Made by a program: the position numbers and the translations under genes
Notes under the pieces: generated by a model
Database searches by the model: none
What the model was told of the DNA's origin: nothing
The model's input: only the letters and a program-made list of their open reading frames with translations
In this document: positions 1 through 6,375 of the stretch, piece after piece
Layout: every line of letters starts with the position of its first letter
Position numbering within the stretch: position 1 is the first letter of the stretch
Assembly (NCBI GenBank): GCA_025360685.1
Contig: JANYBR010000376.1
Coordinates: forward strand, 1 to 11,956
From: Pseudomonadota bacterium
GTDB taxonomy: Bacteria; Pseudomonadota; Alphaproteobacteria; Micropepsales; Micropepsaceae
Reading direction: 5' to 3'
Length of the DNA stretch: 11,956 nucleotides

Positions 1-147
1 GTATCGGCGACGGACTGGCCGCGCGATGCGATGCCGGCATTGTTGACGAGAATGCCGATGGAGCCGAAATCCTTCAGCACATCGGCGACCATCGCGACAT
101 CCTCGTCCCAGTTCTCGACCGAGGCCGACTAGGCGCGCGCGTTGCGG
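1..147 (-). repeat. Inverted copy of an internal segment of the downstream SDR gene
   Basis: Bases 1-128 are an exact reverse complement of 721-848 (position p pairs with 849-p), which I checked block by block. Identity continues to base 147 (partner 702) with only two mismatches, at 129 and 141, and then stops. Read on the minus strand, the segment encodes the part of the SDR protein that includes its NNAG motif, with neither start nor end. The join to the enoyl-CoA hydratase fragment lies within 129-147, where both parent sequences read nearly the same (GCGCGCG.TTGCGG). This is either a real inverted duplication or a fold-back/chimeric artefact at a contig end; the sequence alone cannot decide. 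Confidence 0.93.
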
Positions 148-408
148 GTGGGACTCGTTTCCGAAGTCGTGCCCGACGAGTTTCTCGCCAAGACCGCGGA
201 GCCTTTTATCGAAGAGATGATCACCACCTCGCCGCTCGGTCTGCGCCTGACCAAGGAATGCCTCAACATGAGCGTCGATGCGCCGAGCCTGGAAGCGGCG
301 ATCAACATGGAAGACCGCAACCAGATCCTGTGCGCACAGACCAACGATGTGCGCGAAGGCATGTCCGCGTTTCTGGAGAAGAGGAAACCGCATTATACGA
401 ATAGCTAG
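133..408 (+). pseudogene. Enoyl-CoA hydratase/isomerase, C-terminal fragment only
   Basis: The frame is open from just after a TAG at 130-132 to the TAG at 406-408. It reads ALRVGLVSEVVPDEFL, then SPLGLRLTKECLN, and ends FLEKRKPHY. These are recognisable C-terminal features of the crotonase (enoyl-CoA hydratase) family: the GLVxEVVP turn, the helix with the sPLglrltKe pattern and the terminal FLEKRKP segment. About 90 residues remain of the roughly 260 usual in the family. The crotonase core that binds the CoA thioester and forms the oxyanion hole is absent because an inverted SDR segment replaces everything upstream. A TTG at 142 could be read as a start, but there is no sensible ribosome site and the product would have no active site. 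In an intact relative the enzyme would hydrate 2-enoyl-CoA in fatty-acid or aromatic acid breakdown. It could be a true pseudogene or an intact gene cut by an assembly error. Confidence 0.82.
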
Positions 409-426
409 TCGGCGCGTTCCATCCAT

Positions 427-499
427 CCTTCGACGAGCTCAGGATGAGGAACAAAATTTGGCCCTCACCCTGAGCCCTTCATCCTGAGCCTGTCGAAGG
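427..499. repeat. Palindromic intergenic repeat (hairpin pair)
   Basis: Two inverted arms, 427-449 and 476-499, start CCTTCGAC and end GTCGAAGG, with the shared core GCTCAGGATGA on one arm and its complement TCATCCTGAGC on the other. They can pair into a long stem over a 26-nt loop. The 427-449 arm is identical, inverted, to 5392-5414 about 5 kb away, so this is a dispersed element. Sequences of this kind are frequent between genes in Bradyrhizobium-like and related genomes (family knowledge). The hairpin fills most of the 126-bp gap between the hydratase fragment and the SDR gene. It lacks a T-run, so an intrinsic terminator is not supported. Confidence 0.85.
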
Positions 500-534
500 A
501 CGAAGGGCCCGCTCGCAGAAGAGGAAAGAACCAC

Positions 535-1293
535 ATGCAAATCTCACTCAAGGGTCGCGTCGCGCTCGTAACCGGCGGTGGACGCGGCATCGGCCGTGCC
601 ATCGCGCTCAGCCTCGCCGAAGCGGGCGCCGACGTGGCGATCAACTATCGCCGCGACGAGGGTGCGGCAAAGGAGACGCTGACGGCCATCGAGAAATTCG
701 GCCGCAAGGCGCGCGCCTATTCGGCCTCGGTCGAGAACTGGGACGAGGATGTCGCGATGGTCGCCGATGTGCTGAAGGATTTCGGCTCCATCGGCATTCT
801 CGTCAACAATGCCGGCATCGCATCGCGCGGCCAGTCCGTCGCCGATACCGATCCGGCCGAGATGGAGCGCGTCGTGCGCGTCCATGCCTTCGCGCCGCAC
901 TATCTCTGCAAGCTCGTCATTCCGCATATGCGCCAGAAAAAACGCGGCGACATCATTATGATCTCGTCCGTGGCCACGCGCGGCATGGGCGCCAATGGCG
1001 CGCCCTACAATATGGGCAAGGCCGCGATGGAAGCGCTCGCGCTCACTCTTGCCAAGGAAGAGCGCCAGTACGGCATCCGCACCAACATCGTGGCGCCCAG
1101 CCTGACCGTGACCGAGATGGGCAAGCGCCTGACCAAGGCGCGCACCGGCGGCGATATCCACAAGCTCGATGCCAGCTCGCCCTTTGGCCGGGTGTCGGTG
1201 CCGGAAGATGTGGCCGCGGTGGTGACGTTCCTGGTCTCCGACGCCAATCCCTACGCCAATGGCCAGAAAGTGAATATCGACGGGGGAACTTAG
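535..1293 (+). CDS. Short-chain dehydrogenase/reductase (FabG-like classical SDR)
   Basis: A 252-residue cytoplasmic NAD(P)-dependent oxidoreductase of the classical SDR family. The cofactor motif TGGGRGIG is at residues 13-20, NNAG at 91-94, and the catalytic Ser145, Tyr158 and Lys162 are present in the SSVATRG...YNMGK stretch with canonical spacing. The C-terminus ends ANGQKVNIDGGT, as in 3-oxoacyl-ACP reductase-like enzymes. The ATG at 535 follows GAGGAAAG at good spacing. Oddity: where most classical SDRs have the catalytic Asn (vNxxG), this protein reads VHAFAP, with His117 at that position. The neighbourhood (hydratase fragment, alcohol dehydrogenase) suggests oxidation or reduction of a hydroxy- or keto-acyl substrate, but the true substrate cannot be read from sequence. 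Bases 702-848 of this gene are the source, or partner, of the inverted copy at the window start. Confidence 0.93.
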   Translation: MQISLKGRVALVTGGGRGIGRAIALSLAEAGADVAINYRRDEGAAKETLTAIEKFGRKARAYSASVENWDEDVAMVADVLKDFGSIGILVNNAGIASRGQSVADTDPAEMERVVRVHAFAPHYLCKLVIPHMRQKKRGDIIMISSVATRGMGANGAPYNMGKAAMEALALTLAKEERQYGIRTNIVAPSLTVTEMGKRLTKARTGGDIHKLDASSPFGRVSVPEDVAAVVTFLVSDANPYANGQKVNIDGGT

Positions 1294-1298
1294 CTAAT

Positions 1299-1429
1299 CT
1301 GTCATGGCCCACGACTGCTGGCCACCCAGGTGACGACAGACGTTCAACTTGCAAGAATGAGCCGCAGTCCAATGTTTTTATGCAAGTAAAGGTTTCAACT
1401 GGGTGGCCCGCAGTCGCGGGCCATGACAG
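1299..1429. repeat. 131-bp element with 31-bp inverted ends, MITE-like
   Basis: Arms 1299-1329 and 1399-1429 are inverted copies matching at 29 of 31 positions (CTGTCATGGCCC...CCACCCAG). The 69-bp centre is clearly richer in A and T than the flanking genes and contains a smaller inverted pair, ACTTGCA/TGCAAGT. The right arm is itself palindromic (GGCCCGC-AGTC-GCGGGCC, 1405-1422). No open frame lies inside, and no obvious target-site duplication flanks it. It occupies most of the 188-bp gap between the SDR and alcohol dehydrogenase genes. It could be a non-autonomous mobile element or a paired REP-type repeat. A transcript would fold strongly, but there is no T-run to call it a terminator. Confidence 0.82.
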
Positions 1430-1481
1430 TGATGGGGTCGTTGGGTCAACGCGTCAGTAAACAAAACTAAAGGAACACATC

Positions 1482-2567
1482 ATGAAAGCGGCAGTGCTGC
1501 GCGAAGTGCGCAAACCTCTCACCATTGAAGACGTCCAGATCGCCAAACCGGGCCCGAACGAGGTGTTGATCCGCACAGTCGCCGCCGGCGTCTGCCATTC
1601 CGACCTGCATTTCATCGAGGGTTCCTATCCCGCCCAAATGCCCGTGGTGCTCGGACATGAATCCGCCGGCATTGTCGAACAAGTCGGCAGCGAGGTGCGC
1701 ACCTGCGTACCCGGCGACCACGTCATCACGTGCCTGTCGGCATTCTGCGGCCATTGCGAGCATTGCCTCACTGGTCACATGTCGCGCTGCCAAAGTCCGG
1801 AGACCAAACGTCAGGCCAGCGAACAGCCGCGCCTGTCGCAGAATGGCGGCACGATGAATCAGTTCATCAACCTGTCGTCCTTCGCCGAACAGATGCTGAT
1901 CCACCAGCACGCCTGCGTGGCGGTGAGAAAGGACATGCCGCTGGACCGTGCGGCCCTGATCGGCTGCGGCGTGACCACGGGCGTGGGCGCGGTGATCAAC
2001 ACCTCGCAGGTCCGTCCCGGTGAAACGGTTGCGGTGATCGGGTGCGGTGGCGTCGGGCTCGCCTGCATCAACGGCGCGGCGATCGCGGGCGCGGGCCGGA
2101 TCATTGCCGTCGACGTGGTCGGCTCCAAGCTCAACCTCGCCAAGCATTTCGGTGCCACCGACGTGGTCAACGCCAAGGATGGCGATCCGGTTGCGCAGGT
2201 GATGGAGCTGACCAAGGGCGGCGTGCATCACGCGTTCGAGGCGATCGGCCTGAAGAACACCGCCGAGCAGGCCTTCCGCATGCTGGCGCGCGGCGGCACC
2301 GCCAACGTCATCGGCATGATCCCGCTTGGCACCAAGATCGAACTCGATGGCTTTGCCTTCCTCGGCGAGCGCCGCATCCAGGGCTCGGCCATGGGTTCGA
2401 ACCGCTTCCCGGTGGATATGCCGCGGCTAGTGGATTTCTACCTGTCCGGCAAGCTCAAGCTGGACGAGATGATCTCGCGCCGCATCAAGCTGGCGGATAT
2501 CAACGGCGCCTTCGAGGAGCTCAAACGCGGCGAAATTGCCCGCTCGGTCATCATGTTCGACGCTTGA
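1482..2567 (+). CDS. Zinc-dependent alcohol dehydrogenase (MDR superfamily)
   Basis: A 361-residue medium-chain dehydrogenase that should oxidise an alcohol to an aldehyde, or the reverse, with NAD(H). The catalytic zinc ligands are Cys38 (GVCHSD), His59-Glu60 (GHE) and Cys162 (GCGVTTG). The structural zinc lobe is complete with Cys89, Cys92, Cys95 and Cys103. The Rossmann motif GCGGVG is at 187-192 and Asp211 closes the second strand, which favours NAD over NADP. Length and layout match class III-like and other group alcohol dehydrogenases. The ATG at 1482 is preceded by AAAGGA at proper spacing. The flanking gaps (188 and 153 bp) suggest that it is transcribed separately from both the SDR gene and the hopanoid genes. 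Substrate unknown; a role in hopanoid metabolism is not indicated. Confidence 0.95.
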   Translation: MKAAVLREVRKPLTIEDVQIAKPGPNEVLIRTVAAGVCHSDLHFIEGSYPAQMPVVLGHESAGIVEQVGSEVRTCVPGDHVITCLSAFCGHCEHCLTGHMSRCQSPETKRQASEQPRLSQNGGTMNQFINLSSFAEQMLIHQHACVAVRKDMPLDRAALIGCGVTTGVGAVINTSQVRPGETVAVIGCGGVGLACINGAAIAGAGRIIAVDVVGSKLNLAKHFGATDVVNAKDGDPVAQVMELTKGGVHHAFEAIGLKNTAEQAFRMLARGGTANVIGMIPLGTKIELDGFAFLGERRIQGSAMGSNRFPVDMPRLVDFYLSGKLKLDEMISRRIKLADINGAFEELKRGEIARSVIMFDA

Positions 2568-2720
2568 CGGACCGGTAGGTTCGATCACGCGGGTACAGTA
2601 TTCAGATCCCGCGCCGACGCGGACCGGCACATAACCCCAATGTTGTCGGGGATTTCACTAACCTGACCAAAAGTGCGATGCTAGGACATCCGACGGGCGG
2701 TTGGATAACCGGAGAATTGC

Positions 2721-3863
2721 GTGCACCTGCTTGCGCATTCCTTAGGCTGGCTTTTCTTTGCCTTGTCGGCAGGCGGCTCGCTTTATGCCTTGCTGGCCTC
2801 GAGCGTGGCAACGCGCTTCATGGCCGTGCAGGCGCCCGCGGCGCGTACGCTGCCCTCCGTCACATTGCTCAAGCCGCTGCATTTCGACTCTCCGGGGTTG
2901 GAGGAAGATCTCGACACGTTTCTCGCCCAGGACTACGCCGCCCCGATCCAGATCGTCTTCGGCGTCCAGCATGCACACGATCCGGCCATCGCGGTGGTGA
3001 ATCACCTGAAGGCGCGTCATCCGGGCATCGACATCGAACTGGTCGTCGACGGACGCGCCTACGGTCACAACGCCAAGGTTTCCAATCTCGTCAACATGGC
3101 CGAACACGCCAGAAACGAGATCATCGTGCTCAGCGACAGCGACATTGCTGTGCCGGGCGATTGGCTCTCCAAGGTCGTCGGTGCCCTGCTTCAGCCGGGC
3201 GTCGGCGCGGTCACTTGTCCCTATACCGGCCGTGCGGGCGCGAGCGCCTGGTCGACTTTGGCGGCGATGGGAACAAGCTACGATTTCCTGCCGAGCATGC
3301 TGTTCGGAACCTGGTGGGGCATCGCGCATGCCTGCCTCGGTTCAACGATCGCTTTGCGCAAATCGACCCTGGCACAGATCGGCGGCTTCGAAGCCTTCAG
3401 CGACTATCTGGCCGACGATTATGAAATCGGCCGCGCCGTGCGCCGGCGTGGACGGCGCATCGCGGTCGTGCCGCTTGCGGTGAGCCACCGCTGTACTGAG
3501 GAAACGATCTTTGAGCTTTTCAGCCATGAACTGCGCTGGAGCCGCACGATCCGGGTGCTGCGTCCGCGCGAGCACATCTGCACGCTGGTCACCTATCCAT
3601 TTCCGCTGGCGCTTGCGGCAATAGCCTTGCTGGGCGGCGGGGTTTACGGCCTCGGCGTCTTAGTGCTGGCAATTGTCGCGAGAATTGTGTTGAAGACCTC
3701 TGTCGAGCGGGCCTTTGGCACTTTTGCCGGTCCGCTCTGGCTGATGCCGGTCAGGGACGTTATATCGCTGGCCATATTCTTGCTGTCGTTTTTCGGCCAG
3801 AACGTGGCGTGGCGCGGTGCGCGCTTCCAGGTTCAGCCGAACGGAGCGATGTCGCAATTGTGA
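2721..3863 (+). CDS. hpnI: HpnI, hopanoid glycosyltransferase (ceramide glucosyltransferase-like)
   Basis: A 380-residue membrane glycosyltransferase (GT2/GT21-like). In Burkholderia, HpnI adds N-acetylglucosamine to bacteriohopanetetrol, the first late step toward the cyclitol ether. An N-terminal membrane helix (about residues 4-30) is followed by VTLLKPLH (47-54), the metal/sugar-nucleotide motif SDSD at 138-141, ADDYEIG at 231-237 and HELRW at 269-273. The last stands where ceramide glucosyltransferases have (Q/R)xxRW, so here His replaces the first residue. Two or three membrane spans follow at about 288-325 and 340-360. The start is a GTG at 2721 with GGAG six bases upstream; no better ATG lies nearby. 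It is the first gene of the hopanoid run, and the 153-bp upstream gap probably holds its promoter, although I recognise no convincing -35/-10 pair there. hpnJ begins 8 nt after its stop. Confidence 0.93.
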   Translation: MHLLAHSLGWLFFALSAGGSLYALLASSVATRFMAVQAPAARTLPSVTLLKPLHFDSPGLEEDLDTFLAQDYAAPIQIVFGVQHAHDPAIAVVNHLKARHPGIDIELVVDGRAYGHNAKVSNLVNMAEHARNEIIVLSDSDIAVPGDWLSKVVGALLQPGVGAVTCPYTGRAGASAWSTLAAMGTSYDFLPSMLFGTWWGIAHACLGSTIALRKSTLAQIGGFEAFSDYLADDYEIGRAVRRRGRRIAVVPLAVSHRCTEETIFELFSHELRWSRTIRVLRPREHICTLVTYPFPLALAAIALLGGGVYGLGVLVLAIVARIVLKTSVERAFGTFAGPLWLMPVRDVISLAIFLLSFFGQNVAWRGARFQVQPNGAMSQL

Positions 3864-3871
3864 GGTTTGGA

Positions 3872-5299
3872 ATGCGGACGCTTTTTCTTCAGGCCCCTTC
3901 GTTCGATGGGTTCGACGGCGGCGCCGGCTCGCGCTATCAGGCCAAGCGCGAGATCAAGAGCTTTTGGTATCCGACCTGGCTGGCGCAGCCCGCCGCCCTG
4001 GTCGAGAACTCCAAGCTGATCGACGCGCCGCCGCACAAGACCTCGCTCGCCGAAGTCGTCGCCCAGGCGAAGGATTTCGATCTGGTCGTGGCCCACACTT
4101 CCGTACCATCGTTCAAGTCCGACGTGCGCGTGATCGAGGCCCTGAAGGCTGCCAATCCCCACCTCAAGGCTGGCATGATCGGCGCCAAGGTCGCGGTCAA
4201 CGCCGAAGGCTCGCTGCGCGAAGGCGCCGCGATCGATTTCGTCGCGCGCAACGAGTTCGATTTCACCATCAAGGACGTGGCCGACGACCTGCCATGGAGC
4301 GACATCAAGGGCATCTCCTACCGCAACAAGCATGGCGCAATCGTGCACAACGAAGACCGCGCCATGATCGAGAACATGGACACGCTGCCCTTCGTCACGC
4401 CGGTCTATAAGCGCGACCTGGTGATGGAGAACTACTTCATCGGTTACCTGAAGCATCCCTACATCTCGATCTACACGGGCCGCGGCTGCAAATCGCGCTG
4501 CACCTTCTGTCTCTGGCCGCAGACGGTCGGCGGACACAATTACCGCACGCGCTCGGTCGGCCATGTGATCGAGGAGATCAAATGGGCGCTGAAAGCGTTC
4601 CCGCAGGTCAAGGAGTTTTTCTTCGACGACGATACTTTCACCGACAACCTGCCGCGCGCCGAAGCGATCGCCAGGGAACTCGGCAAGCTCGGCGTCACCT
4701 GGTCGTGCAACGCCAAGGCCAACGTACCGCGCAAATCGCTCGAAGTGCTCGCGGCAAACGGCCTGCGGCTTCTGCTCGTCGGCTACGAATCCGGCAACCA
4801 GCAGATCCTGCACAACATCAAGAAGGGTATGCTCATCCCGGTCGCCGAACGGTTCACCAAGGATTGCCACGAACTCGGCATCCAGATCCACGGCACCTTC
4901 ATCCTGGGCCTGCCCGGCGAATCGCGCGAGACCATTCGCGAGACCGTCGAATTCGCCAAACGCATCAACCCGCACACCATCCAGGTTTCGCTGGCGGCGC
5001 CCTATCCGGGCACGTTCCTCTACAATCAGGCGCTCCAGAACGGCTGGCTCGACGCTGCCAATGCCGAGCTGGTGGACGAGAGCGGCATCCAGATCGCGCC
5101 GCTGCACTATCCGCACCTGTCGCACAACGAAATCTTCACGTCGCTTGAGAGCTTCTACCGGGAGTTCTACTTCCGCCCGAGCAAGATCGCCTCGATCGTC
5201 GGCGAGATGGTGCGCTCCACCGACATGATGAAGCGCCGCCTGCGCGAGGGCGCGGAGTTCTTCCAGTTCCTGCGGGAGCGCCGCGCCCACGCGGCCTGA
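3872..5299 (+). CDS. hpnJ: HpnJ, B12-binding-type radical SAM enzyme of hopanoid cyclitol ether synthesis
   Basis: A 475-residue radical SAM protein. Family work in Burkholderia places HpnJ at the conversion of bacteriohopanetetrol-glucosamine to the cyclitol ether, a sugar-to-carbocycle rearrangement. Residues 1 to about 180 form a cobalamin-binding-like domain (RTLFLQAPS, later VVAHTSVPSFKSD). The [4Fe-4S] motif CxxxCxxC is Cys206, Cys210 and Cys213 in GRGCKSRCTFCLWP. FFFDDDTF (249-256) and GYESGNQ (304-310) are typical SAM-contact regions. The frame is open from 3809, but the family N-terminus and a GAGG site at 3862-3865 pick the ATG at 3872, 8 nt after hpnI stops; the upstream ATG lies inside hpnI. 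The N-terminal domain lacks an obvious DxHxxG cobalamin motif, so binding of B12 is uncertain. A 128-bp repeat-containing gap separates it from hpnK. Confidence 0.95.
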   Translation: MRTLFLQAPSFDGFDGGAGSRYQAKREIKSFWYPTWLAQPAALVENSKLIDAPPHKTSLAEVVAQAKDFDLVVAHTSVPSFKSDVRVIEALKAANPHLKAGMIGAKVAVNAEGSLREGAAIDFVARNEFDFTIKDVADDLPWSDIKGISYRNKHGAIVHNEDRAMIENMDTLPFVTPVYKRDLVMENYFIGYLKHPYISIYTGRGCKSRCTFCLWPQTVGGHNYRTRSVGHVIEEIKWALKAFPQVKEFFFDDDTFTDNLPRAEAIARELGKLGVTWSCNAKANVPRKSLEVLAANGLRLLLVGYESGNQQILHNIKKGMLIPVAERFTKDCHELGIQIHGTFILGLPGESRETIRETVEFAKRINPHTIQVSLAAPYPGTFLYNQALQNGWLDAANAELVDESGIQIAPLHYPHLSHNEIFTSLESFYREFYFRPSKIASIVGEMVRSTDMMKRRLREGAEFFQFLRERRAHAA

Positions 5300-5334
5300 C
5301 GTGACGGCCGGATTGAGTTGAGCCCTCCTTCCAT

Positions 5335-5414
5335 CCTTCGACCGTCCGCCGCGCGGCAGCGCGCGGACCAGGATGAGGACCTTGGCTCGATCCTCATCCT
5401 GAGCTCGTCGAAGG
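5335..5414. repeat. Palindromic repeat with a nested GC hairpin between hpnJ and hpnK
   Basis: The right arm, 5392-5414, is an exact inverted copy of 427-449. The left arm begins CCTTCGAC at 5335 and ends CAGGATGAGG at about 5378. In place of the few bases normally between these parts it holds a second hairpin at 5344-5368 (GTCCGC...GCGGAC around a GGCA loop). The element therefore folds as a hairpin within a hairpin, just ahead of the hpnK ribosome site (GAGGGCGGG, then ATG at 5428). It belongs to the same family as 427-499. It contains no gene and no T-run. Confidence 0.85.
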
Positions 5415-5427
5415 GCGAGGGCGGGAT

Positions 5428-6261
5428 ATGAAAGGCCTCATCGTTACCGCCGACGATTTCGGCGCTGCCGTCGAAGTCAACGAAGCCGTGGAGCAGGGCC
5501 ACCGCGAGGGCATTCTCACAGCCGCGAGCCTGATGGTCTCCGCGCCGGCCGCGGCCGATGCCGTCGCGCGCGCCAAGACCATGCCGCGCCTGCGCGTCGG
5601 TCTCCATCTGGTGCTGGTCGAAGGCAGGCCGACCTTGCCCGCGGCGTCCGTCCCCGATCTGGTCGATGCCGACGGATTGTTCCGCACCGGCATGGCGGCG
5701 GCGGGCGTCCGCATGTTTTTCCTGCCGCGGGTGCGCCGCCAGCTCGAGGCGGAGATCGAGGCGCAGTTCGATGCCTTCCGCGCGACGGGACTTGCGCTGG
5801 ATCATGTCAACACGCACAAACATTTTCATCTGCATCCCACGATCGCTGCCACGATTCTGCGCGTCGGCAAGCGCTATGGACTGCGCGCCATTCGCGTGCC
5901 GCTGGAACCGCAAGACATTCTCTTGAAGGTTGAGCCCGGTGCGAAGATCGCGTCCGCGTTTGTCACCGCGCCCTGGGCAATAGTGTCGCGCGCGCGCTTT
6001 CGCGCCGCGGGTCTTTGCGTGCCGGACTCCGTGTTCGGTCTTGCCTGGTCCGGCGCGATGACGTCCGCACGGGTTCTCGGCCTGATCGACAATCTCCCGG
6101 ACGGCTTGACGGAAATCTATCTGCACCCGGCCACCGGGCCGTTTCCGGGATCGGCGCCGGGCTATCGCTATGCCGAGGAACTCGCCGCACTCGTCGCACC
6201 GCGCGTTGTCCAGGCCTCGCGCAATTCCGCCGTCGCCCGTGGCGGCTTTGCGGATTTCTGA
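5428..6261 (+). CDS. hpnK: HpnK, YdjC/ChbG-type deacetylase of hopanoid synthesis
   Basis: A 277-residue carbohydrate deacetylase-like protein. In the Burkholderia pathway HpnK removes the acetyl group from bacteriohopanetetrol-N-acetylglucosamine, giving the free amine that HpnJ uses. The YdjC-family metal and catalytic residues are visible: Asp9-Asp10 in TADDFG, GLHL at 58-61 with His60, and the His-rich segment NTHKHFHLHP at 128-137. A further conserved-looking EIYLHPA lies near the C-terminus. No signal peptide is seen, so it probably acts in the cytoplasm or at the inner membrane face. The ATG at 5428 has a strong GAGGGCGGG site. The gene follows a palindromic repeat, so its translation relative to hpnJ could be modulated by message structure. 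It ends 114 bp before the ferritin-like gene. Confidence 0.93.
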   Translation: MKGLIVTADDFGAAVEVNEAVEQGHREGILTAASLMVSAPAAADAVARAKTMPRLRVGLHLVLVEGRPTLPAASVPDLVDADGLFRTGMAAAGVRMFFLPRVRRQLEAEIEAQFDAFRATGLALDHVNTHKHFHLHPTIAATILRVGKRYGLRAIRVPLEPQDILLKVEPGAKIASAFVTAPWAIVSRARFRAAGLCVPDSVFGLAWSGAMTSARVLGLIDNLPDGLTEIYLHPATGPFPGSAPGYRYAEELAALVAPRVVQASRNSAVARGGFADF

Positions 6262-6322
6262 GCGGTCTGCTATGGCCGGGCCGCGCCCAAGCCCCTCATC
6301 CGGCTCGAGAATTGGCCGGGAC

Positions 6323-6351
6323 TTGGCGGGTTTGGGTTCGCCCTAGATTAT
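6323..6351 (+). promoter_or_regulatory. Possible sigma-70-type promoter upstream of the ferritin-like gene
   Basis: TTGGCG (6323-6328) and GATTAT (6346-6351) are separated by 17 bases, each matching the -35/-10 consensus at 4 of 6 positions. The pair lies in the 114-bp gap after hpnK, 25 nt before the ATG at 6376. This is a weak match chosen by eye. It would allow the ferritin-like gene and hpnL-hpnD to be expressed separately from hpnI-hpnJ-hpnK. Confidence 0.3.
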
Positions 6352-6375
6352 CGAAGATCATTTGCGGACAGCGTT

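Noticed and set aside
1405..1422. Strong hairpin after the SDR gene as an intrinsic terminator
   Set aside because: No run of T follows the stem, and it is part of a larger inverted-end element.
2568..2720. Promoter or terminator in the gap before hpnI
   Set aside because: The gap has only short weak stems and no -35/-10 pair I would defend. A promoter is likely here by context but not visible.
3809..3871. Upstream extension of hpnJ starting inside hpnI
   Set aside because: The extra 21 residues are coded by the hpnI 3' end, and the HpnJ-like N-terminus plus GAGG site begin at 3872.
3833..5290. A 485-codon open frame on the minus strand, opposite hpnJ
   Set aside because: It lies entirely antisense to a radical SAM gene with intact motifs. 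GC-rich codon use leaves the opposite frame open by chance, and the protein shows no recognisable domain.
427..5414. CRISPR-like or transposon pair formed by the two CCTTCGAC repeats
   Set aside because: There are only two paired-arm elements 5 kb apart with no regular spacing, spacers or transposase; the genes between them are ordinary.
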